A stretch of DNA of 7,021 bases, from NCBI GenBank assembly GCA_026400305.1, contig JAPLPI010000272.1:1-7021 (forward strand), in the 5' to 3' direction. Source of the DNA: Alphaproteobacteria bacterium (GTDB lineage: Bacteria > Pseudomonadota > Alphaproteobacteria > Micropepsales > Micropepsaceae). Shown one piece after another: positions 1 to 6,118 of this stretch. The position numbers were made by a program, and so were the translations under genes. Position 1 is the stretch's first letter. Every line of letters begins with the position of its first letter. The notes under the pieces were generated by a model. That model made no database searches and was not told the origin of the DNA. It saw only the letters and a list, made by a program, of their open reading frames with translations.

Positions 1-827
1 ATGGGCAGGGCGATATGACCCTTTGCTGTGATGTCGCCGCGCTTGAAGTGTAGCTTTGTGGCGGCCAGGGTTTCGCCGCGCGCGCCAATGGCGCCCACTT
101 CGGTCTCCAGCGCGTCACCGGCACGGGCGCGCATCGCGGTGACGGCAAAGCCGGATGCGTCGCGCGTCACCGGCAGAAGTCCCAGCGGCAGGCGCCACGG
201 CCCGAAAGCGATCGCGCCGCCATAGCGCTTGAAGGCATCGCGCAGGACAGTGCTTTTGCCGTCCTCGATGCCGTCGGTCAGCCAGTATAGCGCGGGCACG
301 GCGGCAAATCTGAAGCGGCCCAGCGCTGCCGCGGCGGCGGCGCGATTGCCCGGCCAGGGCATGGGCTTCAGCTCTTTGGCGAGGCGCGCCGCCTCGCCCT
401 GATTCAAAAGACTGTTGGGAATGGGACCGGCGGTGGGAATGATGGCGACGGCGCGGCCATAGGCGCTGTGCAGCAGATCGGCGATTAGTTCCTGGCGCGC
501 GTCCCAGCTCTTGGCAGCGGTCCAGCCATTGTCCACCACCAGTACCAGCGGACCGGCAGCCGCCAGCTTGGGGCTGCGGCCCAGCAGCGGATCGGCCAAG
601 GCGACGATCAGCAGCGCGGCTGCCAGCAATCGCAGCAGCAGTAGCCACCAGGGTGTGGCAGCCGGCGCCTGTTCTTCATCTTCCAGTCCGCGTAGCAGGC
701 GCAGCGGCGGAAACAAGGTGCGGCGGGGCAAGGGTGGGGTGACGCGCAGCAGCCACCACAGCATCGGCAGCGCGAGCAAAGCCGCCAATATCAGCGGCGT
801 TCCAAAACTGATGGGAAAGCCCAGCAC
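1..827 (-). CDS. DUF4159-family membrane protein with BatA-type N-terminus (partial, 3' end off window)
   Basis: The reading frame is open for 275 codons from a GTG at 827-825 to the left edge; the C-terminal part, normally several hundred residues, is missing. The protein starts MLGFPISFGTPLILAALLAL, with a first membrane segment at about residues 10-27 (ending ALPMLWWLLR) and a second at about 60-78 (WWLLLLRLLAAALLIVALADP). This is the two-helix BatA N-terminal layout. A soluble VWA-like region follows, with VVDNGW (about 97-102), a PWPGNRAAAA stretch and YWLTDG (about 181-186), all typical of DUF4159 proteins. The usual VWA metal-site Ser residues are not seen, as in the family. The GTG is the only reasonable start: the codon two before it is the TAA of the DUF58 gene, in the same frame. 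Third gene of a leftward operon with DUF58 and MoxR. Role inferred: membrane partner of the MoxR ATPase. The exact function is unknown. Confidence 0.88.
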   Translation of the reverse strand, partial: MLGFPISFGTPLILAALLALPMLWWLLRVTPPLPRRTLFPPLRLLRGLEDEEQAPAATPWWLLLLRLLAAALLIVALADPLLGRSPKLAAAGPLVLVVDNGWTAAKSWDARQELIADLLHSAYGRAVAIIPTAGPIPNSLLNQGEAARLAKELKPMPWPGNRAAAAAALGRFRFAAVPALYWLTDGIEDGKSTVLRDAFKRYGGAIAFGPWRLPLGLLPVTRDASGFAVTAMRARAGDALETEVGAIGARGETLAATKLHFKRGDITAKGHIALP

Positions 828-830
828 CTG

Positions 831-1682
831 TTACACGCCGCCAATGGCGGCATGCAGGGTGATCAGCGACCTTTGCGGCTCATGATCGGTGCGATGGACG
901 GTACAGGCCCAGCCCAGCCGCGTGGCAGCACTGGCGACTTCCTCGCCAAGGGCGGCGAAGCGGGCGCGGTAAGCGGTGCGGATGCGCTCGGCGCGGCCGA
1001 AGATCGCATCGGCTTCGCTGCGCGGGGATTCAAAACGGGTGCGGCCCGAATAGGGAAAATCTTCTTCCGCCGGATCGATGATGCGTACCAAGTGACCGCT
1101 GATGCCCTGTTGCGACAGACGCTTCATGGTCTCGAAAACGCCTTCGTCCAGAAAATCGCTGAACCAGACAAGCTGGTTGCCGCGCGCGAAGGGGGCTTGC
1201 GGCGGCAGCGCCTGATTAGTGCTCGCGAACATGGCGCGGCCCATGCGGGTCAGCGCCAGGCGGGACGAGGCAGGCGCCCCTCCCATGCCGATAAAGCCCA
1301 CTCGCTCGCCGCCGCGCACCAGCAGCGAAGCTAGAGCCAGCAAAAGAAGATCTGCGCGGGCGCGCTTGGAGACCGCACCGGACTTGAAGCTCATATTCTC
1401 GGACGCGTCGCGCCAGAACCACACCGTCTGGGCAGCTTCCCATTCGCGCTCGCGCACAAAGATGTGCTGGGACTTGGCGGACTGACGCCAATCGATCGCT
1501 GCCGAGGAGTCGTGGGAAGCATAGCGGCGGAACTGCCAGAAGTTTTCGCCCATGCCAGCGCGGCGGCGGCCATGCACGCCCAGGCTGACCGACGCGGCCA
1601 GGTGATCGGCTTCCACCATCAGCGGCGGCAGCCCGGCGAACAGGCCATCGGCTTCGTGCTGAAGCGTGGAGAATTGGCTCAA
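831..1682 (-). CDS. DUF58 domain-containing protein
   Basis: A 283-residue soluble protein. The DUF58 signature is clear: GRRRAGMGENFWQFRRY (about 38-54) followed by AAIDWRQSAKS (about 61-71) and FVREREWE (about 75-82). Next comes a strand ending in RDASENM (91-97), which aligns with the VWA metal-site DxSxS. Here the second Ser is Asn, so metal binding may be weak or lost. The start is TTG at 1682-1680: it keeps the conserved N-terminal 'GLPPLMVEADHLAAS' region, which an ATG at codon 22 would cut, and a weak GGA lies six bases upstream. The gene follows the MoxR gene by 12 bp, and its TAA is 3 bp before the start of the DUF4159 gene. DUF58 proteins are regularly encoded next to MoxR ATPases and are thought to be their substrate adaptors or partners; the biochemical role here is inferred from that. 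Confidence 0.93.
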   Translation of the reverse strand: MSQFSTLQHEADGLFAGLPPLMVEADHLAASVSLGVHGRRRAGMGENFWQFRRYASHDSSAAIDWRQSAKSQHIFVREREWEAAQTVWFWRDASENMSFKSGAVSKRARADLLLLALASLLVRGGERVGFIGMGGAPASSRLALTRMGRAMFASTNQALPPQAPFARGNQLVWFSDFLDEGVFETMKRLSQQGISGHLVRIIDPAEEDFPYSGRTRFESPRSEADAIFGRAERIRTAYRARFAALGEEVASAATRLGWACTVHRTDHEPQRSLITLHAAIGGV

Positions 1683-1694
1683 AAGAGATCCACT

Positions 1695-2696
1695 TTAAAA
1701 AAGGCTGGCGCAGAGCCGTTCAATGACACTGGCGGTGGTCGCGCATTCGGCGCGGGCCGAGAAATTGAGCGCCATGCGGTGACGCAGCACGGGACCCGCC
1801 AGCGCCACGACATCGTCGGTGGAGGGCACAAGCCGCCCATCCAGCAACGCGCGGGCGCGCACCGCCAGCATCAGCGCCTGGCTGGCACGGGGGCCGGGGC
1901 CCCAGGCGATCTGCGCCTGCACACCGCTGGCATGATCGGAATCGGGGCGCGCGGCGCGCACCAGCGACAGAATGCCTTCCATGACCTGTTCGCCCACCGG
2001 GATGCGGCGCACAAGCGCCTGCGCATCGATCAGATCGTCGGGACCGCAGACCTTTACCGCAGATTTCTCCTCGCCCATGGTGGTGGCCAGCAGCATGCGG
2101 CGCTCGGCGTCCAGGTCCGGATAGCCGACATCGATCTGCAGCAGGAAGCGGTCGAGCTGGGCTTCGGGCAGGGGATAGGTGCCTTCCTGCTCCAGCGGGT
2201 TCTGGGTCGCCAGCACATGGAACAGCTTGGGCAGGTCGTGGCGCGCCCCCGCCACGGTGACATGCTTTTCCTGCATCGCCTGCAACAGCGCCGACTGGGT
2301 GCGCGGCGATGCGCGGTTGATTTCATCAGCCATCAGCAGCTGGGTGAAGACCGGCCCCTTGATGAAGCGGAAAGCGCGTTCGCCGCCGGCGGATTCTTCC
2401 ATCACTTCGGAACCGGTGATGTCGGATGGCATTAGGTCTGGGGTGAACTGCACCCGGCCTGCCTCTAGCCCCATCACGGTGCCCAAGGTCTCCACCAGCT
2501 TGGTCTTGGCCAGGCCCGGAACGCCGATCAGCAAGCCATGGCCACCGGCCAGCAAGGTCACCAGGGTCTGCTCGACAACCTCGTCCTGGCCGAAGATTAC
2601 GGCATTCAGGCCGGCGCGTACATTGCCGAACGTCTCGGCGGCGGCCTTCAGCCGCCGGGGGGCCTCGCGCTCGTCCAGTATGTCGACCTTGTTCAT
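1695..2696 (-). CDS. MoxR family AAA+ ATPase
   Basis: A 333-residue cytoplasmic AAA+ ATPase, full length for the MoxR family. Visible motifs in order: an N-terminal 'IFGQDEVVEQTL' segment (about 34-45), Walker A GVPGLAKT (58-65), the MoxR-typical SDITGSEV (91-98), Walker B LLMADEINR (120-128), a sensor-1 ATQNP (163-167), and the EGTYPLPEAQLDRFLL block (171-186) with its conserved Arg. MoxR ATPases act as chaperones that remodel or insert cofactors into partner proteins, usually working with VWA-domain proteins. That fits the DUF58 and DUF4159 genes directly downstream. ATG start with only a weak AGG six bases upstream. It is the first gene of the leftward operon and diverges from the Nudix gene. 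The particular client is not visible in this window. The family call is secure; the cellular role is inferred. Confidence 0.96.
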   Translation of the reverse strand: MNKVDILDEREAPRRLKAAAETFGNVRAGLNAVIFGQDEVVEQTLVTLLAGGHGLLIGVPGLAKTKLVETLGTVMGLEAGRVQFTPDLMPSDITGSEVMEESAGGERAFRFIKGPVFTQLLMADEINRASPRTQSALLQAMQEKHVTVAGARHDLPKLFHVLATQNPLEQEGTYPLPEAQLDRFLLQIDVGYPDLDAERRMLLATTMGEEKSAVKVCGPDDLIDAQALVRRIPVGEQVMEGILSLVRAARPDSDHASGVQAQIAWGPGPRASQALMLAVRARALLDGRLVPSTDDVVALAGPVLRHRMALNFSARAECATTASVIERLCASLF

Positions 2697-2740
2697 GCGG
2701 GGCCTGAGGTTATGCGGTGATGCGCGGCTGGCGATTGATG

Positions 2741-2746
2741 ATTATG
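2741..2746 (-). promoter_or_regulatory. Possible -10 element for the MoxR operon
   Basis: Read on the minus strand this is CATAAT, five of six matches to the sigma70 -10 consensus, about 45 bases before the MoxR ATG. No good -35 hexamer is found 16-18 bases upstream (the nearest TTGCGC is 21 bases away), so this is a weak candidate only. Confidence 0.22.
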
Positions 2747-2779
2747 TTGCACCGTGGGGCGCGAGCGGCGCAACCCCCG

Positions 2780-2795
2780 AATGTTCTTAATGTTC
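2780..2795. repeat. Short direct repeat AATGTTC-TT-AATGTTC
   Basis: Two perfect copies of AATGTTC (2780-2786 and 2789-2795), separated by TT, give a 9-bp period in the middle of the divergent promoter region. It could be a protein-binding site. The GTTC half-sites recall the alphaproteobacterial LexA box, but their spacing is 5 rather than 7, so LexA is not claimed. Confidence 0.4.
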
Positions 2796-2840
2796 CAGTC
2801 AAATCCGCGATTATGGCGTCATGACAGCAATCGAAAAACC

Positions 2841-2843
2841 GGA
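2841..2843 (+). promoter_or_regulatory. Ribosome binding site supporting the Nudix gene start
   Basis: GGA in the context CCGGAACCCCG, six bases before the ATG at 2850. It supports starting translation at 2850 and not at the in-frame ATG at 2754, which has no comparable site and would add 32 residues that do not resemble the family. Confidence 0.5.
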
Positions 2844-2849
2844 ACCCCG

Positions 2850-3452
2850 ATGAGCCTGGTGGAAGGCTTGCGCACACGCCTGCTACAACAGGTGCCGGAT
2901 GTCACCGGGCATGACCATTACGACATGCTCCCGCGCACCGCCCAGTTCGGCGCGGCCAGGGCGGCGGTGTTGTTGCCGGTGGTGGCGCGCGCGGAACCGG
3001 CGGTGCTGTTCACCCGCCGCACCGATACCCTGGTGCGCCATGGCGGGCAGGTGAGTTTCCCCGGTGGCCGCTGCGAACCTGGCGATATTTCGCCGGTCGA
3101 GACGGCGCTGCGCGAGACATTTGAAGAGACCGGCATTGCGCCGTCCTTTGTCACCATGGCCGGTTACCTGGATCGCTATCTCACCGGCACCGGCTTTGAC
3201 ATCCAGCCGGTGGTGGGGGTGCTGGCCGATGGCTTTGTCCTGGCGCCGGAGCCGCGCGAGGTGGCGGAGATATTCGAAGTACCGCTGGCCTTCCTATGCG
3301 ATCCGGCCAACCGGCGGTGGGAAAGCCGCGTGTTCGGCGGCATGACGCGCAGCTTCTATGCCTTTACGTACAAGGAGCATGAGATCTGGGGCGCCACGGC
3401 GGCGATCATCGTCAACTTCGCCCAGCGTTTGGATGGTATAAGCGGCGCATGA
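2850..3452 (+). CDS. CoA pyrophosphatase (NudL-like Nudix hydrolase)
   Basis: A 200-residue cytoplasmic Nudix hydrolase. The NudL/CoA-pyrophosphatase signature is complete: LFTRRTDTLVRHGGQVSFPG (53-72) runs into the Nudix box GGRCEPGDISPVETALRE (72-89) and FEETGI (91-96). E89, E92 and E93 are the expected metal ligands. The box has one residue more between its first Gly and RE than a standard Nudix box, as in E. coli NudL. The C-terminus has the family's HEIWGATA (177-184). Family members hydrolyse CoA and acyl-CoA to 3',5'-ADP and phosphopantetheine, and may control CoA pools or remove oxidised CoA. The start at 2850 gives the usual family length. The gene heads a rightward operon and its TGA overlaps the ATG of the CCA enzyme by 4 bp (ATGA, 3449-3452). 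Substrate preference is inferred from the signature. Confidence 0.92.
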   Translation: MSLVEGLRTRLLQQVPDVTGHDHYDMLPRTAQFGAARAAVLLPVVARAEPAVLFTRRTDTLVRHGGQVSFPGGRCEPGDISPVETALRETFEETGIAPSFVTMAGYLDRYLTGTGFDIQPVVGVLADGFVLAPEPREVAEIFEVPLAFLCDPANRRWESRVFGGMTRSFYAFTYKEHEIWGATAAIIVNFAQRLDGISGA

Positions 3453-4678
3453 AGATTGATCCGGCCCAGCATGGATGGATGACCGCGCCCGAAACCTTGG
3501 CGGTGATGTCGGCGCTGGGCGATGCGCGCTTTGTCGGTGGGGCGGTGCGCAATGCGCTGCTGGGTGTCAGCGTGATGGATATCGACATCGCGGTACCCAT
3601 GCCGCCGACTGAGAGCCTGGCGCGGTTGAAGGCGCGCGGCATCAAGGTGGTGGAGACGGGCCTGGATCACGGCACCGTCACCGCCATTGCCGGCACCTAT
3701 GCGTTCGAGATTACGTCACTGCGCCGCGACGTGGAGACGGATGGCCGCCATGCCACCGTCGCCTTTACCGACGATTGGGCCGAAGACGCCGCGCGGCGCG
3801 ACTTCACCATCAATGCAGTGTATGCGTCGGCGAATGGCGAGATATTCGATTACGCCACGGGTGTAGAAGACCTGATCGCTGGCAAGGTGCGATTCATGGG
3901 CGCCGCCAAGACCCGCATCGCCGAAGATTATCTGCGTGTGTTGCGCCTGTTTCGCTTCCATGCCTGGTACGGCAAGGGCGAGATCGACGCCGAAGGCCTG
4001 CGCGCCGCCGCCGAAGCAAAAGACAAGCTCAAGACCCTGTCGGCCGAGCGGGTGCAAAAGGAATTGCTGCGCCTGCTGGAAGCGGGAAATCCCGCACCGG
4101 TGCTGCGGGTGATGGCGGCGACAGGCATATTGACGGAACTGTTGCCAGGCGCCTTGTCCCTGCCGCGGCTGGAACGGCTGACGGAAATCGATGCCGAAAA
4201 TCTGTCCGCGCGCGATGCTATCCTGGGGCTGGCGGCGCTGCTGCCCGACGGTGATAACGATGCCGCCCATGCCATCGCCGATGCGCTGAAACTGTCCAAC
4301 GCCGACAGTACAAGGCTGGAACAGGCACTGAGCGGCGAGAAGATTCCGGCCCAGCTTGCGGCGCGGGATGCGCGGCGGCTGCTCTACCGGATCGGCGTGG
4401 CCCGCTTTCGTGACAAGGTGCTGCTGCAATGGGCCGGCGCGCCAAAAGGCGCAGGCGTGCTGCAATTCCGCATGCTGCTGGAAATGGCCGACAACTGGCA
4501 GCGGCCGCGCTTTCCCCTGACCGGACACGATGTGATGCAGGCCGGTGTGCCTGAAGGCCCCGATGTCGGCCGGGTTCTGGCAAGAGTGGAAGACTGGTGG
4601 GTGGGCGGGGATTTCGCCGCCGATGAGGGCGCCTGCCGCGATCAGTTGAAAGTTGTGATCGAAAAGGATCAGGCGTGA
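3449..4678 (+). CDS. cca: CCA tRNA nucleotidyltransferase (class II)
   Basis: A 409-residue enzyme of the class II nucleotidyltransferase/poly(A) polymerase superfamily, adding or repairing the 3' CCA end of tRNAs. Seen in order: the nucleotide-binding FVGGAVRNALLG (28-39) with catalytic acidic pair D44-I-D46; the TSLRRD block (89-94); the sugar-recognition motif RRDFTINAVY (116-125); and the nucleotide-selecting EDxxR motif in EDYLRVLRLFRF (159-170). Then come the helical neck and body (AERVQKELLRLL onward) and a tail domain rich in Leu and Ala. No C-terminal HD phosphohydrolase motif is visible. The close relative poly(A) polymerase I is the main alternative; the length and context beside a CoA pyrophosphatase gene favour the CCA enzyme. 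The ATG overlaps the Nudix stop, and its own TGA overlaps the next gene's GTG by 4 bp, so translation is probably coupled across all three genes. Confidence 0.93.
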   Translation: MKIDPAQHGWMTAPETLAVMSALGDARFVGGAVRNALLGVSVMDIDIAVPMPPTESLARLKARGIKVVETGLDHGTVTAIAGTYAFEITSLRRDVETDGRHATVAFTDDWAEDAARRDFTINAVYASANGEIFDYATGVEDLIAGKVRFMGAAKTRIAEDYLRVLRLFRFHAWYGKGEIDAEGLRAAAEAKDKLKTLSAERVQKELLRLLEAGNPAPVLRVMAATGILTELLPGALSLPRLERLTEIDAENLSARDAILGLAALLPDGDNDAAHAIADALKLSNADSTRLEQALSGEKIPAQLAARDARRLLYRIGVARFRDKVLLQWAGAPKGAGVLQFRMLLEMADNWQRPRFPLTGHDVMQAGVPEGPDVGRVLARVEDWWVGGDFAADEGACRDQLKVVIEKDQA

Positions 4679-5520
4679 AACTTCAATTGCTGGATTCGCT
4701 GTCACTGCCGGGCGATCCCACCAAGGCTAATGAAGATGCCTTTAGCCACGGCACGGTCGCGGCCGTGGTGATTGACGGCGCCACGCCGCTGGGCGACAGT
4801 TTGATGCCCGGTCCCAGCGACGCGGCCTGGATTTCCCAGTTCGGCGCACGCCGCTTGATGGCGCATCTGAGAGATGGCGATGGCGCGGGCAAGGCGTTGC
4901 GCGCAACCCTGACCGATACCCAGAAAAGTTTTGAAGCCTTGCGCCGCCGCGAACCCGAAGACGTTTGGCAGACACCCTGTGGCTCGATGATGCTGGCGGT
5001 GCCAGGCGAGGGCGCGGTGGAATTTCTCTGGTTCGGTGATTGCGCCGGCCTGCTCAAACAGGGCGAGGCGGCGGTAACCGTGGTCGGTGAGACCTTCGAC
5101 AAGCGCGCCGCCGAGGCTCAGCGTGCCCAGAAAGTGGGGAAGGAGAAAAATCTCTCTCCTGCAGCCGGTATCAACCGTCCGGCATTTCTCACTGTGCTGC
5201 GCGCTGCGCGCAATCGCACCAACAGCGGCGGAAACTGGCTGTTCAGCCCGGATGTGAAGGCGGCGGCGCATGCTTCGCGGCGCATCGTGAAGGCGGGGCC
5301 GGGCAGCACGATTTTGCTGGCCAGTGATGGCCTGCTGGCGCTGGCGTCGGATTATGGCGCCTACAATGCGGACAGCCTGATGGTGGCGGCGATGGACAAG
5401 GGATTGGCGGCACTGGGCGCGGAACTGCGCGCCATCGAAGCCGGCGATTCCATGGGCGACAAGTTTCCGCGCTTTAAGAAAAGCGATGACGCGACGGGAC
5501 TGTTACTGAAGCTCAGTTGA
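4675..5520 (+). CDS. PP2C-like protein phosphatase domain protein
   Basis: A 281-residue soluble protein with a divergent PP2C (PPM) pattern. Acidic NEDAF near the N-terminus (19-23) is followed by VVIDGATP (31-38) in the place of the usual DGxGG. WFGDCAGLL (119-127) corresponds to the GDSR-type strand, ILLASDGLLAL (213-223) to the SDG motif, and KSDDATGLLL (269-278) to the final D-N/D-D metal site. The Asp residues expected to bind the metal ions (D34, D218, D271/D272) are present, so activity is plausible. The second Gly of DGxGG is missing, so a specialised or weak enzyme is also possible. The central part (about 140-205) is Lys/Arg-rich and does not resemble classic PP2C. No membrane segment or signal peptide is seen. 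The GTG start overlaps the CCA gene's TGA (GTGA, 4675-4678). The 3' end overlaps the opposing TerC gene by 8 bp. Substrate unknown. Confidence 0.78.
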   Translation: MKLQLLDSLSLPGDPTKANEDAFSHGTVAAVVIDGATPLGDSLMPGPSDAAWISQFGARRLMAHLRDGDGAGKALRATLTDTQKSFEALRRREPEDVWQTPCGSMMLAVPGEGAVEFLWFGDCAGLLKQGEAAVTVVGETFDKRAAEAQRAQKVGKEKNLSPAAGINRPAFLTVLRAARNRTNSGGNWLFSPDVKAAAHASRRIVKAGPGSTILLASDGLLALASDYGAYNADSLMVAAMDKGLAALGAELRAIEAGDSMGDKFPRFKKSDDATGLLLKLS

Positions 5521-6118
5521 TGGCGTTCAGCACTTGATGACCGCCGTGCCAGATCATGCTGATCGAGACATACAGCACGATCGTCAGGCCCACATAACTG
5601 ATCCAGCGATAGCGCTCCAGAAGCTTGGCGATGAAATTGGCCGCCGTGCCCATCAGCCCCACCGACAGGAGCAGGCCGATTATCAGCACATCCAGATGCC
5701 CGACCGCGGCGCCGGCCACCGCCAGCACATTGTCCAGTGACATGGAAACGTCGGCGAGCACGATCTGCAAAATGGCGCGCTTGAGCGAAGGGCCCGCGCC
5801 CAGCGTCGGCGCGTCATGGCCATGGGCGCCGCTGCGGATGTCGCGCCAGAAACGCCAGCACACCCACAGAAGAATAATGCCGCCGGCCAGTCGTAGGCCG
5901 ATCACCTGCATCAGCGACACGGCGATGATCGCCAGCCCGATGCGCAGGACCACGGCGGCGATCAGGCCCCACAAGATGACTTTCTTGCGTAGTTCCGCCG
6001 GAACGCGCGCGGCGGCCAGGCCGATGACCACGGCATTGTCGCCGGCCAGCACGATGTCGATCATCAACACCTGGGCCAGCGCCCAGAGACCGTTCTGCTG
6101 GAAAAGTGTCAGTTCCAT
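5513..6118 (-). CDS. TerC family integral membrane protein (YjbE-like, probable metal exporter)
   Basis: A 201-residue polytopic membrane protein. It carries the two TerC-family repeats with membrane-embedded acidic motifs: IDIVLAGDNAVVIGLAA (20-36) and LADVSMSLDNVLAVAGAA (121-138). About six hydrophobic helices are visible, at roughly 10-36, 47-70, 72-90, 116-136, 143-163 and 173-190. A polar loop with GHGHD (98-102) and a Gly-rich stretch lies between the halves. Relatives include B. subtilis YjbE and E. coli Alx/TerC; several members export manganese, so divalent-metal efflux is the likely role, by inference. Its ATG overlaps the trmL stop (TAATG, 6116-6120), and a GGGGA ribosome site sits within the end of trmL. 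No yybP-ykoY-type riboswitch can lie directly before it, because trmL abuts it. The end overlaps the convergent phosphatase gene. Confidence 0.92.
   Translation of the reverse strand: MELTLFQQNGLWALAQVLMIDIVLAGDNAVVIGLAAARVPAELRKKVILWGLIAAVVLRIGLAIIAVSLMQVIGLRLAGGIILLWVCWRFWRDIRSGAHGHDAPTLGAGPSLKRAILQIVLADVSMSLDNVLAVAGAAVGHLDVLIIGLLLSVGLMGTAANFIAKLLERYRWISYVGLTIVLYVSISMIWHGGHQVLNAIN

Larger units (their letters stand above)
2697..2849. promoter_or_regulatory. Divergent intergenic region between moxR-type and Nudix operons
   Basis: These 153 bp must hold the promoters of both operons. It is noticeably more AT-rich than its surroundings between 2731 and 2750 and between 2780 and 2816. No consensus -35/-10 pair could be placed with confidence in either direction. 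It contains a short direct repeat (listed separately) and a possible -10 element for the leftward operon. Confidence 0.6.

Noticed and set aside
115..648. Minus-strand open frame of 177 codons
   Set aside because: It is out of frame with the GTG-started DUF4159 protein, whose membrane helices and family motifs are clear over the same bases.
1464..2435. Long plus-strand open frame (323 codons) antisense to the MoxR gene
   Set aside because: It is opposite a clear MoxR ATPase with all AAA+ motifs; its translation is His/Gln/Arg-rich with no recognisable domain, as expected of a shadow frame in GC-rich DNA.
2735..2748. FNR-type site (TTGAT-N4-ATCAA)
   Set aside because: Only the left half matches; the right half reads ATGTT.
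2783..2795. LexA (SOS) box
   Set aside because: The alphaproteobacterial box is GTTC-N7-GTTC; here the spacing is 5, and the neighbouring genes are not SOS genes.
2754..2849. 32-residue N-terminal extension of the Nudix protein from ATG 2754
   Set aside because: It does not resemble the family, crosses the promoter region, and the ATG at 2850 has a better ribosome site and gives the usual length.
3716..4705. Long minus-strand open frame (329 codons) antisense to cca
   Set aside because: It lies opposite a well-conserved CCA enzyme, has no domain, and has a shadow-like composition.
5141..5160. Hairpin AGGAGA-N8-TCTCCT, possible terminator or internal ribosome site
   Set aside because: It lies inside the phosphatase coding frame, is not GC-rich, has no T tract and has no start codon suitably placed to produce a known product.
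5495..5560. Bidirectional terminator at the convergent gene ends
   Set aside because: Only a 5-bp CTGAA/TTCAG pairing is visible, with no T-run on either strand.
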